Origin: a marine gamma proteobacterium HTCC2143
GTDB lineage: Bacteria; Pseudomonadota; Gammaproteobacteria; Pseudomonadales; Dasaniaceae
Reading direction: 5' to 3'
DNA: 64,000 bases
NCBI GenBank assembly: GCA_000169075.1
Contig: AAVT01000001.1
Coordinates: 310,001-374,000, forward strand
Every line of letters begins with the position of its first letter. The first letter of the stretch is position 1. Below are positions 17,830-26,875 of the stretch, piece by piece. The notes under the pieces are model-generated. The model was given only the letters and a program-made list of their open reading frames with translations. It made no database searches and was not told the origin of the DNA. The position numbers and the translations under genes were made by a program.

Positions 17830-19089
17830 CTAGCGCTCCAGTTCGATAGCCAGGCGACGCAAATTCATTGCAAAGGGCATAACTTCCACCAAAGATCCCA
17901 AAGTTACCAACACGCCATATGTGCCAGATTCTCGGTCAATCCAAGGAAATGTGCCAAATGCACCGGCGCTGTTTATCTTCTGACAGCGCCCCTCAAGCGG
18001 GGATTCGCACCACAGGCCAAGCCCGTAAAACCAGTCCTCGGGTAATGGCCCGCGCACACCGTGGTGAACCAACGTCGAAGTCTGGTCGCTCTCCATCTGC
18101 CCAAGGCTGTCATCAGTCAGCAAGCGGCGAGCTACTCCATCGGCAGACAGCGCGGTGAGAAAATTAAAATAATCCTGGCCGGAAGCATAAAGACCGCCGG
18201 CAAGATTTGGTGACTGAATCTCGACGCCAGGACTGTACCAAAACGGATGACCATAAGCGCTGTGTTCCATTCCTGCCGGCGTTGCGACCAACTCATCAAA
18301 AAGTTGCGACCAACGCTTACCGGATGCCTGCTCTGCAATATAGCCCGAAATCTGCATCGAGATGCCGCCATAGGAAAACTTAACTCCTGGCTCATTCTTC
18401 ACCGGTATTTTAATCAGTTGCTCAAAGTGTTCTCTGTAAGACATGCCTGGGGGATTTTCAATGGCATGGCCAGGGCCAGCTCCGCTCGAGTGGCTCAGTA
18501 ACTGTCGCAGTGTTGTGTCTGCCCAATGTCCTGTCAAATCGGGAATATAAGTATTCAACGGAGCATCCAAGGTGAGCACACCCTGCTCAACCAAACGCAT
18601 CAACACCACAGAGCTAACCCATTTGCTCGCTGATGCAACCGACACAACCTTATTGGCATCAAAGTCACCAGAGCTAAACTGAATTTGCTCATAACCATTT
18701 TTGCCTACTAGCATCACGGCACCCGGCAACTCGAGTACTTCCACCATTTCATCCAGCGCCACCTGCAGTGATTTTCTCTCGACGTTATCAGGATATTCAG
18801 GCAACCCACGCGCGCGCCACTTGCGCCGTACTGCATTGAAAATGGAAGACCGTATATACGCTGCAACCTCGCTGCGGTCCAAATCACCGTTGCCGTCGCC
18901 ATCGAGCTCGCTGATTCGCAAGCGCATCAATGGTGACAGTTCTTCGCTTTGAATCGCGCCGTTTTTATCAACGTCCATCATAGTAGTTATTCTATCGACC
19001 TGATCGCTCTCCCATGACGTAGCGAGCCAGATGCCTGCCCCAAAGGCAAGAGTGATGGTAAATAATACAAGTTTAGTGGCGGTCTTCAT
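17830..19089 (-). CDS. Serine hydrolase (beta-lactamase class C fold) with N-terminal EF-hands
   Basis: 419 aa. An N-terminal signal anchor (LVLFTITLAFGAGIWLATSW) is followed by two EF-hand loops, DVDKNGAIQSEE (39-50) and DGDGNGDLDRSE (63-74), with Asp/Asn/Glu at the calcium positions. The catalytic domain follows: SASK (Ser153-Lys156) as the SxxK nucleophile motif, LLSHSSGAGPG typical of the esterase/penicillin-binding group, FSYGG in place of YxN, and a late GAFGTFPWIDRESG. The substrate could be an ester or a D-amino-acid peptide; a resistance role is unlikely. The calcium-binding domain suggests a periplasmic enzyme whose stability or localisation depends on Ca2+. Confidence 0.85.
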   Translation of the reverse strand: MKTATKLVLFTITLAFGAGIWLATSWESDQVDRITTMMDVDKNGAIQSEELSPLMRLRISELDGDGNGDLDRSEVAAYIRSSIFNAVRRKWRARGLPEYPDNVERKSLQVALDEMVEVLELPGAVMLVGKNGYEQIQFSSGDFDANKVVSVASASKWVSSVVLMRLVEQGVLTLDAPLNTYIPDLTGHWADTTLRQLLSHSSGAGPGHAIENPPGMSYREHFEQLIKIPVKNEPGVKFSYGGISMQISGYIAEQASGKRWSQLFDELVATPAGMEHSAYGHPFWYSPGVEIQSPNLAGGLYASGQDYFNFLTALSADGVARRLLTDDSLGQMESDQTSTLVHHGVRGPLPEDWFYGLGLWCESPLEGRCQKINSAGAFGTFPWIDRESGTYGVLVTLGSLVEVMPFAMNLRRLAIELER

Positions 19090-19383
19090 CGCGACAAAAT
19101 TCCCTGTTGCTTACTGCAAGTATAGTGATTTTAAACCGCCTTGACGCGCGGCTTACTGCTAGAAAAACTTCGTGACAGTTGTACCATGAGCTCTTAGAGG
19201 ACCATATACGTTGAATCCATTGCCAAGCGCCAGCCAGTCCCCTGCTTGCGTTAGGTATTCTTTGTCGGCAAGAGTTTTCCTGTATTTTTGTTGTTATAAG
19301 CGATGCACTATAAGCCTCAAACTGCGTTATCTGAAGGACACTCGCCATCAATCATCGGGGGACAGAATCGCTCACAGGTGTGG

Positions 19384-20421
19384 CTAGGGAATAATGTGGA
19401 ATCGAGACCGATACTCGCTGGGCGACTCACCGAATCGCCGCTGAAATGCACGTCGAAAGCTTCGTGGCTCTGAGTACCCCAATTGCTCGGCTATCTCATC
19501 AATAGTTTTTCCCTGATGTATCAATAGCATGGCTTGAGCCGCAAGTTCGTCCTCTTTAATAGCACGAAAACTGGTTCCCACGTCTGCCAGACGGCGCCTT
19601 AAAGTGGCGACACTCATTCCAGCGGAGGCGGCGATCGTGTTCTGATCAGTGACTCCGTTCAACAACGCACGCTGGGTGTATTCGACGACACCACCCCTGT
19701 CGACGTCTTCACGTATTGCATGAATCAGGTCCTCAACAATCAGAATGACATCGCTCCGCCAATTGCTCAGTGGTGGTGGTGCTATCGCCCGTGCAAGCAC
19801 ATCTTTGCCGTAAACAAGCTCAATGCCGCTACCTTTGAATACAACCGGACAACCGAATGAACCCATTAGGTGGTAGCCAACGCCACCGCGACTACTACTT
19901 GTTGATACACGGACAACGGGAGCAAGCTCACCGATTAACCAACAGAAAGTGCAGTGCCAGAACAGAGCGACAACTTCCAGGAATATCTGTCTCGCCGTCG
20001 TCATGTTGTTGCGGAACACCAACGACAAACGCATGTCTCCGTGGCGACGAACAACGCGTACCTCAAGTTCGCTGGCAATCGCGTTGGAGGCACTCGCAAA
20101 GGCAACAATAGCCTTGCTAAATGTCGGCTCTTGCATCGCTCTGGCGGTCATAAGCTCAGTGGCACCAGTAAACAATTGCTGGCCACCTAAACCGGAGAGG
20201 CTATCCTTGAGATAAGCAACGTTGGCAGAGAATACTCGCCACACAATTTTTATCGGAAGGTAGGAATTAGATGCACGCAGAGCGTTCTCCGATACCCCGG
20301 CCAATGAACAAAGATGTCGAATTGACTCAGGTGAGTGCCCACCGGCAGCAAGAACAGTGTACAGATCAACACCACGCATTAGCGGTATCAGATTATTAGC
20401 GCGAGATTCTGGCCGCTTCAT
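19384..20421 (-). CDS. AraC family transcriptional regulator (OruR-like)
   Basis: 345 aa. The N-terminal ~200 residues form the arabinose-binding-type sensor common to OruR/ArgR-like AraC proteins (VDLYTVLAAGGHSPESIRHLC and LAPVVRVSTSSSRGGVGYHLMGSFGCPVVF). The C-terminal double helix-turn-helix is clear: NTIAASAGMSVATLRRRLADVGTSF and IDEIAEQLGYSEPRSFRRAFQRRFGESPSEYR. Members often activate a nearby catabolic operon; the degraded aldehyde dehydrogenase upstream (20735-21050, opposite strand) may be the remains of its target. Confidence 0.9.
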   Translation of the reverse strand: MKRPESRANNLIPLMRGVDLYTVLAAGGHSPESIRHLCSLAGVSENALRASNSYLPIKIVWRVFSANVAYLKDSLSGLGGQQLFTGATELMTARAMQEPTFSKAIVAFASASNAIASELEVRVVRRHGDMRLSLVFRNNMTTARQIFLEVVALFWHCTFCWLIGELAPVVRVSTSSSRGGVGYHLMGSFGCPVVFKGSGIELVYGKDVLARAIAPPPLSNWRSDVILIVEDLIHAIREDVDRGGVVEYTQRALLNGVTDQNTIAASAGMSVATLRRRLADVGTSFRAIKEDELAAQAMLLIHQGKTIDEIAEQLGYSEPRSFRRAFQRRFGESPSEYRSRFHIIP

Positions 20422-20734
20422 ATGTTCGATTGGGTCACCATTCTAGAGAAATCAAGGAGGAGTATAAGCTTGAGAATAAAAATTATGAAGCGGCGACCGA
20501 TATAACAACCAAAAACACCAATACCTTTAGTAACCTTACTACTCGCGCTTCAAAAATGGACGCATGGTTTCAACATCACAATGAATGAGCGTGGAGTAAT
20601 AGCAGCCTCTTAGGCATCTGAAAAGCTATCTGGCGGCAATCGATGACGCTATCTGTGCTCATATGCGGTGGCTACCGATGATACTTAGTTAATGTGTCAG
20701 TACCCTAAAAAATAAAAACATAGGCGATCAATGA
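20422..20734. other. Intergenic region upstream of the AraC gene
   Basis: 313 bp between the AraC start and the aldehyde dehydrogenase remnant. No ORF or repeat is recognised. It should contain the AraC promoter. Confidence 0.4.
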
Positions 20735-21050
20735 AAGACACCTCGCGAGATTGCAAAGCCACCGTGATGACACAGTTGCTAAGGGCGCTAAACTCAAGAT
20801 CGTAGGTGCCGACAAGACTCCTGCGTCCAAAGATAACCGTTGTGTGCCCTTACACATTCTTCTGAACGTCACTGAAGACATGTAGATCATGCCTGAGGAA
20901 ATTTTGGGTCCCATTCTCCCGGTCATGACCTACGCTGACATCACTGAAGTCCCAGATAAAATTGAACCCCGCGACAATTCCCTCGCCATGTGCCGCTTCG
21001 GCAAAGATAAAAGTAAGCAGCCGTATTTGCTGAGTGACGTGCAAAGCGAC
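20735..21050 (+). pseudogene. Aldehyde dehydrogenase fragment (coniferyl aldehyde dehydrogenase-like)
   Basis: The plus strand reads RDDTVAKGAKLKIVGADKTPA, a gap-like stretch, LHILLNVTEDM, a TAG, then IMPEEILGPILPVMTYADI and later SLAMCRFGKDKSK. This follows the C-terminal third of ALDH proteins (AKGAKv..., PT.LL.V.ddM.vMqEEIFGPiLPv..Y.di, ..pLAly.FgkDk). The rest of the enzyme, including the catalytic Cys region, is missing and there is an internal TAG, so it is a decayed remnant. It may once have been controlled by the neighbouring AraC regulator. Confidence 0.7.
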
Positions 21051-21164
21051 CGGATTGTATCAATGATATTAGGCTTCATTATGCGCAAGAGGGTCTGCCC
21101 TTTTCTATATCCATTAAATAACTCAGTTTTTTTCTAAGTTAAACCGCCAAAAAATGACAAAGGT

Positions 21165-22415
21165 TCAAGGCAAATCAACCTTTATCTTGGTCATCACACC
21201 GCCCATTTTTTCCCGCCATGTCTCAAGCATAACGTCCTTAGCCCAGCCTCGATGTTGTTGCTGAACTGCAACAGCATTGGGCAACGGCAAGCAGACAATA
21301 TCTTCCTTGATCCCTTCCAGCATCACATCTTTTAGAATCTGACTGTCATAGTTTTGAGCAAAGATGCCCCAACCGTTAAATAGGTCTAACTTAGGGTATC
21401 TCTTCAATGCTCCCTGATGGATGCGCTCAATAACATCACTACCAAACCCATCAAGCATAAGGCTAGACTTCCCTGATTTCTCATCAGATGCTCCCATCGC
21501 AACGGTAATGAACTTTTTGACCATGGCCCTGCTTGCTACGCCTGCTTTGACACAGATGTCTTCATAGGGTGTGTCTCCCGCATATTCTTTAGCATTAAAA
21601 GCCACGTTGAGTCTCAAATGATGAGCATCGAAGTCTAACTCACAGATTGGCTCGTCATCTATTGTAGTATTAATGCGGATCCTTTTGCGTCTGTCAGCTA
21701 GGCACTGGAAGGGAGTCAATAATCGGCCACCTTGGAATGGGTTATGCTGATAAACAAGCCTTATAGGTGCTTTACATGCCCATCGATGAGGCTTTAGAAA
21801 CTCATTAATAGCAATCATATCGTCCATGTCAGGATGGCTTTCAATATTCGAAACTGTGAATATTGTCTCTTCCCATTTATCGTCAGTTTCATTAATGGTC
21901 AGATACGGCCCTGCTATGGGCTGCTCCTGGTCTAGGAAATATTCCCATAGCTGGCCAGCAAGGGCTACTGACGGAAAAATACGTCTTATGGAGGCACTGT
22001 TTTGGTATTGCCTCTCTGCAGCCACATCAATCAAGCCTTGGGCTTCGAGGTAGTCAACAATAGCTTTTATGCTGGCATGATTGATCCCATAACGCTTTGA
22101 CCCCATATCTCGTTGATAGGGTTTTGAATCTAAAGCAACCACTACCCAGCAGTTGATGAAGATAGCCCTAGAGAGGTTAAGAACAACCCATTGCCAGTGC
22201 TGCCTATACACCTCTAGTTGCTTAAGCCCACGCTGTCCTTTGGTCATCTCTACATGCTTATCAATTAATAGAGATAGCTTGTAATGCAACTTGCTGTTCT
22301 TGTGAAGTTGCAGCGGGCACAACAAAGTATGGCTCTCGTATTCATCCCCTGGAAGCCCTAACTGGAGCAGGCTATCTTTGAGGTCAGAAAGACTATTCTT
22401 GAGAATCGTGTGCAT
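21165..22415 (-). CDS. Uncharacterised protein with a polymerase-like ELDFDAHHLR motif
   Basis: 416 aa, no signal or membrane segment. Residues ~230-290 read GGRLLTPFQCLADRRKRIRINT, then CELDFDAHHLRLNVAF and AGDTPYEDICVKAG, and later RAMVKKFITVAMGASDE. The pattern (basic RxxIxIN, then E-L-D-F-x-x-x-H-L-R, then G-D-x-P-Y) recurs in uncharacterised proteins of plasmids, phages and alphaproteobacterial islands and is reminiscent of motif A of family A DNA polymerases. The N-terminal half looks helical with a winged-helix-like YGINHASIKAIVDYLEAQGLI. A replication or mobile-element role is a guess. It sits between a pseudogene and metabolic genes in an otherwise unrelated context. Confidence 0.5.
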   Translation of the reverse strand: MHTILKNSLSDLKDSLLQLGLPGDEYESHTLLCPLQLHKNSKLHYKLSLLIDKHVEMTKGQRGLKQLEVYRQHWQWVVLNLSRAIFINCWVVVALDSKPYQRDMGSKRYGINHASIKAIVDYLEAQGLIDVAAERQYQNSASIRRIFPSVALAGQLWEYFLDQEQPIAGPYLTINETDDKWEETIFTVSNIESHPDMDDMIAINEFLKPHRWACKAPIRLVYQHNPFQGGRLLTPFQCLADRRKRIRINTTIDDEPICELDFDAHHLRLNVAFNAKEYAGDTPYEDICVKAGVASRAMVKKFITVAMGASDEKSGKSSLMLDGFGSDVIERIHQGALKRYPKLDLFNGWGIFAQNYDSQILKDVMLEGIKEDIVCLPLPNAVAVQQQHRGWAKDVMLETWREKMGGVMTKIKVDLP

Positions 22416-22593
22416 AGGGCTGCTTTGCCTCTTTAGCGACCTATAGAACCTACTTGTTCAGGTGAAGCACCTTCCGATCCCGATACAATAAAAATGTTTT
22501 CAAATCATCGCCCCAAAAATACAGAATAGTGCGAAGATGATCGGACGATTTCGATGAATCCTGATTGCGTACCCTTTGGGTTGGCGTAGGAAA

Positions 22594-23136
22594 TTAATCC
22601 AGCAGCTTTCGCAATTCAACACTGAGTTCGTCGCTAAATGTTCCTGATTTAAGCGACTGGGCCTCGGTATCAAAGTTATCGTGAAAGCTTGGCACCGATA
22701 AACTCCCACGAAGGTCTGCTTTGAAATGCGGTGCTGACAAACAAGCATTTTCCAAAACACTTTTAGCTCCGCTTGCCCCAGTTGACGTGGAAAGCATGAC
22801 TATTGGCTTGCCTTGAAAAACGTTAGTATCGATACGCGAAGCCCAATCAAAAATATTTTTATAGGCGGCAGTATAGGAGCCATTGTGGGATGCAAAAGAT
22901 ACAATGAGCGCGTCAGCGCTGCCAATTTTATCGAAGAATAGTCGTGCTAGTGCGGGGATGCCGAGGTCGTGCTCTCGGTCGATGCTGTAAATCGGCATTT
23001 CATAATTGTTAAGGTCTAAAATTTCGATTTCGGCATCTGGACTAATATCCGCTTGCATGACTTGGGCAGCATGTGTGGCAAGCTGCTTATTGATCGAATG
23101 CCGACTGGAGCTCGCGGCGAAGGCTATGAGTTTCAT
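22594..23136 (-). CDS. NAD(P)H-dependent FMN reductase
   Basis: 180 aa flavodoxin-fold protein. The N-terminal MKLIAFAASSSRHSINKQLA carries the FMN phosphate-binding loop (A-S-S-S-R-x-S-x-N), and LIVSFASHNGSYTAAYKNIFDW corresponds to the conserved P-x-Y-N-x-S/G-x-P...KN..DW segment, with SFASHNGS replacing the usual TPEYNGS. IVMLSTSTGASGA is the third FMN loop. The family (SsuE, ChrR, azoreductase types) reduces flavin or quinone with NAD(P)H. It is followed on the same strand (upstream) by a GFA-family gene 44 bp away. Confidence 0.85.
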   Translation of the reverse strand: MKLIAFAASSSRHSINKQLATHAAQVMQADISPDAEIEILDLNNYEMPIYSIDREHDLGIPALARLFFDKIGSADALIVSFASHNGSYTAAYKNIFDWASRIDTNVFQGKPIVMLSTSTGASGAKSVLENACLSAPHFKADLRGSLSVPSFHDNFDTEAQSLKSGTFSDELSVELRKLLD

Positions 23137-23180
23137 GACAGGTTCTCTAATTTAGTCTTTTTATTTGCATGAGTTACATG

Positions 23181-23600
23181 CTACTTGCTACTACCATTTT
23201 CCAACGCAGGTTTCTCCGCTTTAAACTGGTGGTACGAATCTGTAATCGTATGCCATGAAGCTTTTGAGTCCGTGTAGATATGGTATTTATTTTCGCACGT
23301 AAAATCCGTTTCAATAGTGCCTATTCGTATGCGTTTAATGTCTGGCAGACTCGTTCTTGCGCTATAAACAGCGCTGCCACAGTTGCCGCAGAATGCTCGG
23401 ATCTTATCACCTGTTGTTTCAAATTCATTTACAAACTCAGCCCCTTCGAACGTGAGCTTGTTGTTATCTAGCGGACTATTTGCTGCAAACGCACCGCCTT
23501 GTGCTCTTCGGCACTGGGCGCAGTGACACAAGGCAACTTCTTCAATGACCCCATCGTAGCTAAATCGTACTTTGCCACATAAACAACGGCCTTTGATCAC
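23181..23600 (-). CDS. GFA family glutathione-dependent formaldehyde-activating-type protein
   Basis: 139 aa from GTG 23600, preferred to an upstream ATG (23645) because AGGAG lies 7 nt before the GTG. Zinc-ligand pattern of the CENP-V/GFA fold is complete: GRCLCGKVRF, CHCAQCRRAQG and FCGNCGS. The expected acidic/aromatic features follow (SAVYSARTSLPDIKRIRIGTI). The family includes S-(hydroxymethyl)glutathione synthase-like proteins, but most members have unknown substrates. It reads in the same direction as the FMN reductase and may be co-transcribed with it. Confidence 0.85.
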   Translation of the reverse strand: MIKGRCLCGKVRFSYDGVIEEVALCHCAQCRRAQGGAFAANSPLDNNKLTFEGAEFVNEFETTGDKIRAFCGNCGSAVYSARTSLPDIKRIRIGTIETDFTCENKYHIYTDSKASWHTITDSYHQFKAEKPALENGSSK

Positions 23601-23723
23601 GATGCGACTCCTGTGCTGTTGCCGAGCATCATGTATAAACGACACCTTTTATTTTATCTTCCAGTCTATGGTCGAGGAGGAGGCACCGAGGCATTTGAAT
23701 TAGTGCTCGTTTTAGTGTTTGAT

Positions 23724-24479
23724 TTACACTAGGTTACGCCCACCATCGATGGCCAAAGTACGGCCTGTTATGTAGTCGCTGTCGAGCAAATACCGTATGG
23801 CTTTGACACCTTCTTGCTCGCCGGGAGCAACTTGCAATAATGATTTTTTCAAAGCCTTTGCTTTGTATTCGTCGCTGTCTTGCTCGTTAAACATCAGCAA
23901 TGCCGGCGCGATTGCATTGACCTTAATGAGCGGTGCTAACTGCGCCGAAAATGACAAGGTCAAGTTATGCAGTGCCGCTTTACTGGCTGCGTAAGCAATG
24001 TGTTTTTTCGAACCTTTTTCAACAATAAAGTCGGTCATATGAATGATGTCGGCTGTTGAATTTTTTGATGATTCTGCGAAGTTTTTTAGTAGCTGGCTCA
24101 ACTGAGAGTTTATTAGATAGGGCACTTTCGCGTGAATATGCATCATTTTATCGAAAATCATATCAGGGTCTGTGCCGTCGGAGTGAGACTCACTGAGCCA
24201 TTCTGATGCATTATGAATAATTGCCCTTAATGCACCGTATTGTTCTTTCAGGGTATTAGCAAAGTCTAGAACGGCGGCTGTTGTTGATAAGTCGGCATGC
24301 AATGTTTGCACGCCATGGGCTTGAAGTTGGGCAAGGTTATCCGTGTTGTTTCGATAAGTTATAACAACGGGAGTTGCTTCGCTATGCAGCGCTAGCGCCG
24401 CAGCTAGACCCAGTCGTTGGCCGCCACCGGTAATAATAATAGGCGCAGCAACAGATGCATGATTAGATACTAAGTTCAC
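23724..24479 (-). CDS. folM: Dihydromonapterin reductase, SDR family
   Basis: 251 aa from GTG 24479, which overlaps the TGA of the upstream folX fragment as GTGA, a translational-coupling arrangement. The longer frame from 24530 runs inside folX and is not needed. NADPH-binding loop APIIITGGGQRLGLAAAL, catalytic YAASKAAL (YxxxK), and the C-terminal ITGRTLAIDGGRNL identify an SDR; the G-G-G-Q-R-x-G loop and folX linkage point to FolM, which reduces dihydromonapterin to tetrahydromonapterin and has weak dihydrofolate reductase activity. Confidence 0.8.
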   Translation of the reverse strand: MNLVSNHASVAAPIIITGGGQRLGLAAALALHSEATPVVITYRNNTDNLAQLQAHGVQTLHADLSTTAAVLDFANTLKEQYGALRAIIHNASEWLSESHSDGTDPDMIFDKMMHIHAKVPYLINSQLSQLLKNFAESSKNSTADIIHMTDFIVEKGSKKHIAYAASKAALHNLTLSFSAQLAPLIKVNAIAPALLMFNEQDSDEYKAKALKKSLLQVAPGEQEGVKAIRYLLDSDYITGRTLAIDGGRNLV

Positions 24480-24640
24480 GATGATGCCCGCCCCGCAATA
24501 GGGGAGACCGATACAGAATCTGCAAAGCATAAACCATAAGACTTTTCTACTTGTACTGGTGTTTTAAACACTTGAGGGTTGTTCATAATAATCGCGATGA
24601 TATCGGCATTCAGCTTTTCAATTAAACGAAATTTTCGGAC
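24476..24640 (-). pseudogene. folX: 3' fragment of folX (dihydroneopterin triphosphate epimerase), truncated by a repeat
   Basis: The minus strand reads RKFRLIEKLNADIIAIIMNNPQVFKTPVQVEKSYGLCFADSVSVS, which matches the C-terminal third of FolX/FolB proteins (F.LlE.l...i...i...p.v....V.vdKP.aLrfA.SVSv). The N-terminal two thirds are absent: just upstream, at ~24643, the dispersed repeat starts. The stop overlaps the folM start (GTGA), so the pair was an ordinary folX-folM operon before truncation. The FolX-specific assignment rests on this operon context; FolB is the alternative. Confidence 0.7.
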
Positions 24641-24644
24641 ACAG

Positions 24645-24710
24645 GAAGGGTTAACGCTCCTAATTTCGATCAATCTACTACAAGATAGCGGCTATAGGCA
24701 ATCGACAGTA
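24645..24710 (+). repeat. Dispersed repeat, copy interrupting folX
   Basis: AGGAAGGGTTAACGCTCC precedes the core TTTCGATCAATCTACTACAAGATAGCGGCTATAGGCAATCGACAG (one base from the consensus). It is placed exactly where folX coding sequence stops matching, so this copy either inserted into folX or marks a deletion end point. Confidence 0.85.
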
Positions 24711-24911
24711 GATGAATATTTATTTCAACCTGTATGGTCTTAGATCGAGTGCCTATAAAATCCCTTTTAAAATGCTCGTGCCGCGACCCTATGTTTGCTC
24801 ATTATAACGTGAGAACTTTAACAACTTCGCTGTAGAAAACAAAAAAAGACATGACAATGACGGTCCTATAATATAGTCAAAATCGAGTGCTAATAAAAAC
24901 GAGATAACCTC

Positions 24912-26585
24912 ATGAGTATTTCTGAAGCGCGCTATGCGGGCGATAATGTCAAATTAATAAATACCACCATCGGACAACATCTGGATGCTATTGCGGCGAG
25001 AGATCCAGGCCATATTGCCTTAATTATGCCCCATCAAAATATTCGATGGAGCTATGCCGAGTTTGTCCAAAAGGTTAACCAACTTGCAACCGGATTATTA
25101 TCCCTCGGCATCGAGAAAGGTGACCGTGTTGGTATCTGGTCTCCCAATCGCTATGAGTGGGTGCTGACCCAGTTTGCCACGGCAAAAATAGGCGCAATTA
25201 TGGTGTGTATTAACCCATCCTACCGCCTGTATGAGCTTGAATACGCACTGAACAAAGTAAGCTGTAAAGCCATTATCGCCGCGGAGAGTTTCAAAACCAG
25301 TTACTACCTTAAGATGCTGCTGGAACTTGCGCCTGAATTAGAAGCCAGTAAGCCGGGAGAACTCTTATCAAAAAGGCTACCACACCTCAAAACCGTTATT
25401 CGAATGGGTGAGGCCACATCTCCAGGTATGTTCAACTTCAGCAATGTATGTGAAATGGGCGGTGAGACTGAATGCAGAAAACTCGAAGATCTCTCAAAGA
25501 CACTGGATCCGTCCGACGATATCAACATCCAATTCACCAGTGGCACTACAGGGACACCGAAAGGCGCGACCTTGTCTCACACCAACATACTAAACAATGC
25601 CTACTATTGTGGCATCAGCATGCATTTTAACGCCGATGATATCTTGTGCATTCCGGTGCCGATGTACCATTGCTTTGGCATGGTATTGGGAACGCTAGTC
25701 TGTGTTGCCCATGGCGCAACCATGGTTCTACCTTGCGAAGCGTTTGACCCAAGATCTGTGCTACAGGCCGTGCAAGATGAAAAGTGTACGGCACTGCACG
25801 GTGTCCCTACTATGTTTCTTGCGGAATTGGATCTAGCTGATTTTTCAGACTTTGATCTGAGCTCGTTGCGGACCGGCATCATTGCAGGCTCCACTTGCCC
25901 CGTTGGACTCATGAAACGCTTGATCGGCGAGATGGCACTCACCGAGATTGTGATCGGCTACGGGCAAACCGAATGCAGTCCCATCAACTCCATGACGGCT
26001 ATTGAGGACACTTTCGAGCGCCGCGTAACCACCGTTGGCCGCCCGCACACCAATTGGGAAATGAAGATCATACGTGAAGACGGATCTACCGCAGCGACAG
26101 AAGAAACCGGTGAGGTCTGCGCCCGCGGATACGGCGTCATGCAGGGATACTGGGAAGATGCGGAACGGACTGCTGACACTATCGATTCAGATGGCTGGCT
26201 GCATTCGGGGGATCTCGGCGAAATGGACGCAGAGGGCTTTGTCAAAATCACTGGTAGGATCAAGGATATGATCATTCGTGGTGGCGAGAATATCTACCCA
26301 AGAGAAGTCGAAGAGTTTTTCTATAGTCACCCGGCGATTCAGGAAGTGCAGGTATTTGGTGTCCCCGATGAAAAATACGGCGAACAGGTGGCCGCCTGGA
26401 TTCAATTAAAAGAAGGTCAGTCGATGTCAGCCGAGGCACTTCAACAATACTGTGCGGGTCAGATCACCCATTATAAAGTACCCAAACATATTAAACTGGT
26501 GAATGAGTTCCCAATGACCGTCACAGGAAAATTACAAAAGTTTATTATGCGCGATGAATACGCTACTGAACTTGGACTGTCATAA
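24912..26585 (+). CDS. AMP-binding acyl-CoA synthetase (fatty-acid-CoA ligase type)
   Basis: 557 aa, full-length ANL-superfamily enzyme. It activates a carboxylic acid with ATP and CoA. The core motifs are intact: A3 IQFTSGTTGTPKGATLSH (~205-222), A5 IGYGQTECSP, A7 GWLHSGDLGEMDAEGFVKI, A8 GRIKDMIIRGGENIYPREVEEF, and catalytic Lys in VTGKLQKF near the C-terminus. The binding segment PVPMYHCFGMVLG is typical of medium/long-chain acyl-CoA ligases of the FadD/AlkK group. It stands alone; a degenerate copy of the dispersed repeat follows ~100 bp after the stop. Confidence 0.93.
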   Translation: MSISEARYAGDNVKLINTTIGQHLDAIAARDPGHIALIMPHQNIRWSYAEFVQKVNQLATGLLSLGIEKGDRVGIWSPNRYEWVLTQFATAKIGAIMVCINPSYRLYELEYALNKVSCKAIIAAESFKTSYYLKMLLELAPELEASKPGELLSKRLPHLKTVIRMGEATSPGMFNFSNVCEMGGETECRKLEDLSKTLDPSDDINIQFTSGTTGTPKGATLSHTNILNNAYYCGISMHFNADDILCIPVPMYHCFGMVLGTLVCVAHGATMVLPCEAFDPRSVLQAVQDEKCTALHGVPTMFLAELDLADFSDFDLSSLRTGIIAGSTCPVGLMKRLIGEMALTEIVIGYGQTECSPINSMTAIEDTFERRVTTVGRPHTNWEMKIIREDGSTAATEETGEVCARGYGVMQGYWEDAERTADTIDSDGWLHSGDLGEMDAEGFVKITGRIKDMIIRGGENIYPREVEEFFYSHPAIQEVQVFGVPDEKYGEQVAAWIQLKEGQSMSAEALQQYCAGQITHYKVPKHIKLVNEFPMTVTGKLQKFIMRDEYATELGLS

Positions 26586-26676
26586 GAGCCGGCTGCCTGC
26601 GACAGGATAACTACGCTAGCGCAATAATCTCTGCCTGTGCCTGTACCCGCTTGCATGGGCGGGCCGTCAATTATGG

Positions 26677-26816
26677 ACGATTTCAGTCAATCTTCCAACA
26701 CAGCCCTGCCACCTTCTATCGGAACCCCTGTGCGAGCTAGCAATTTGTGGGCTTAGGAAGGACTAATATTTCTAACTTCGCTCAATTTATTACAAGGTAA
26801 AGGCTACAGGCATTCT
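26677..26816 (+). repeat. Dispersed repeat, long form (diverged)
   Basis: The stretch ACGATTTCAGTCAATCTTCC through the core TTCGCTCAATTTATTACAAGG and AAAGGCTACAGGCATTC aligns over about 140 bp with the copy at 39995-40134, including CAACAC(A/C)GCCCTG, (G/T)ATCG(G/A)AAC and the GGAAGG block. It is more diverged in the core than the other copies and lies between two converging genes. Confidence 0.75.
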
Positions 26817-26875
26817 ATACAGGTCAGGGGCAAGCGCCCACGAATCAGCACAAACACCCGTTTGAGCCCACCGCT

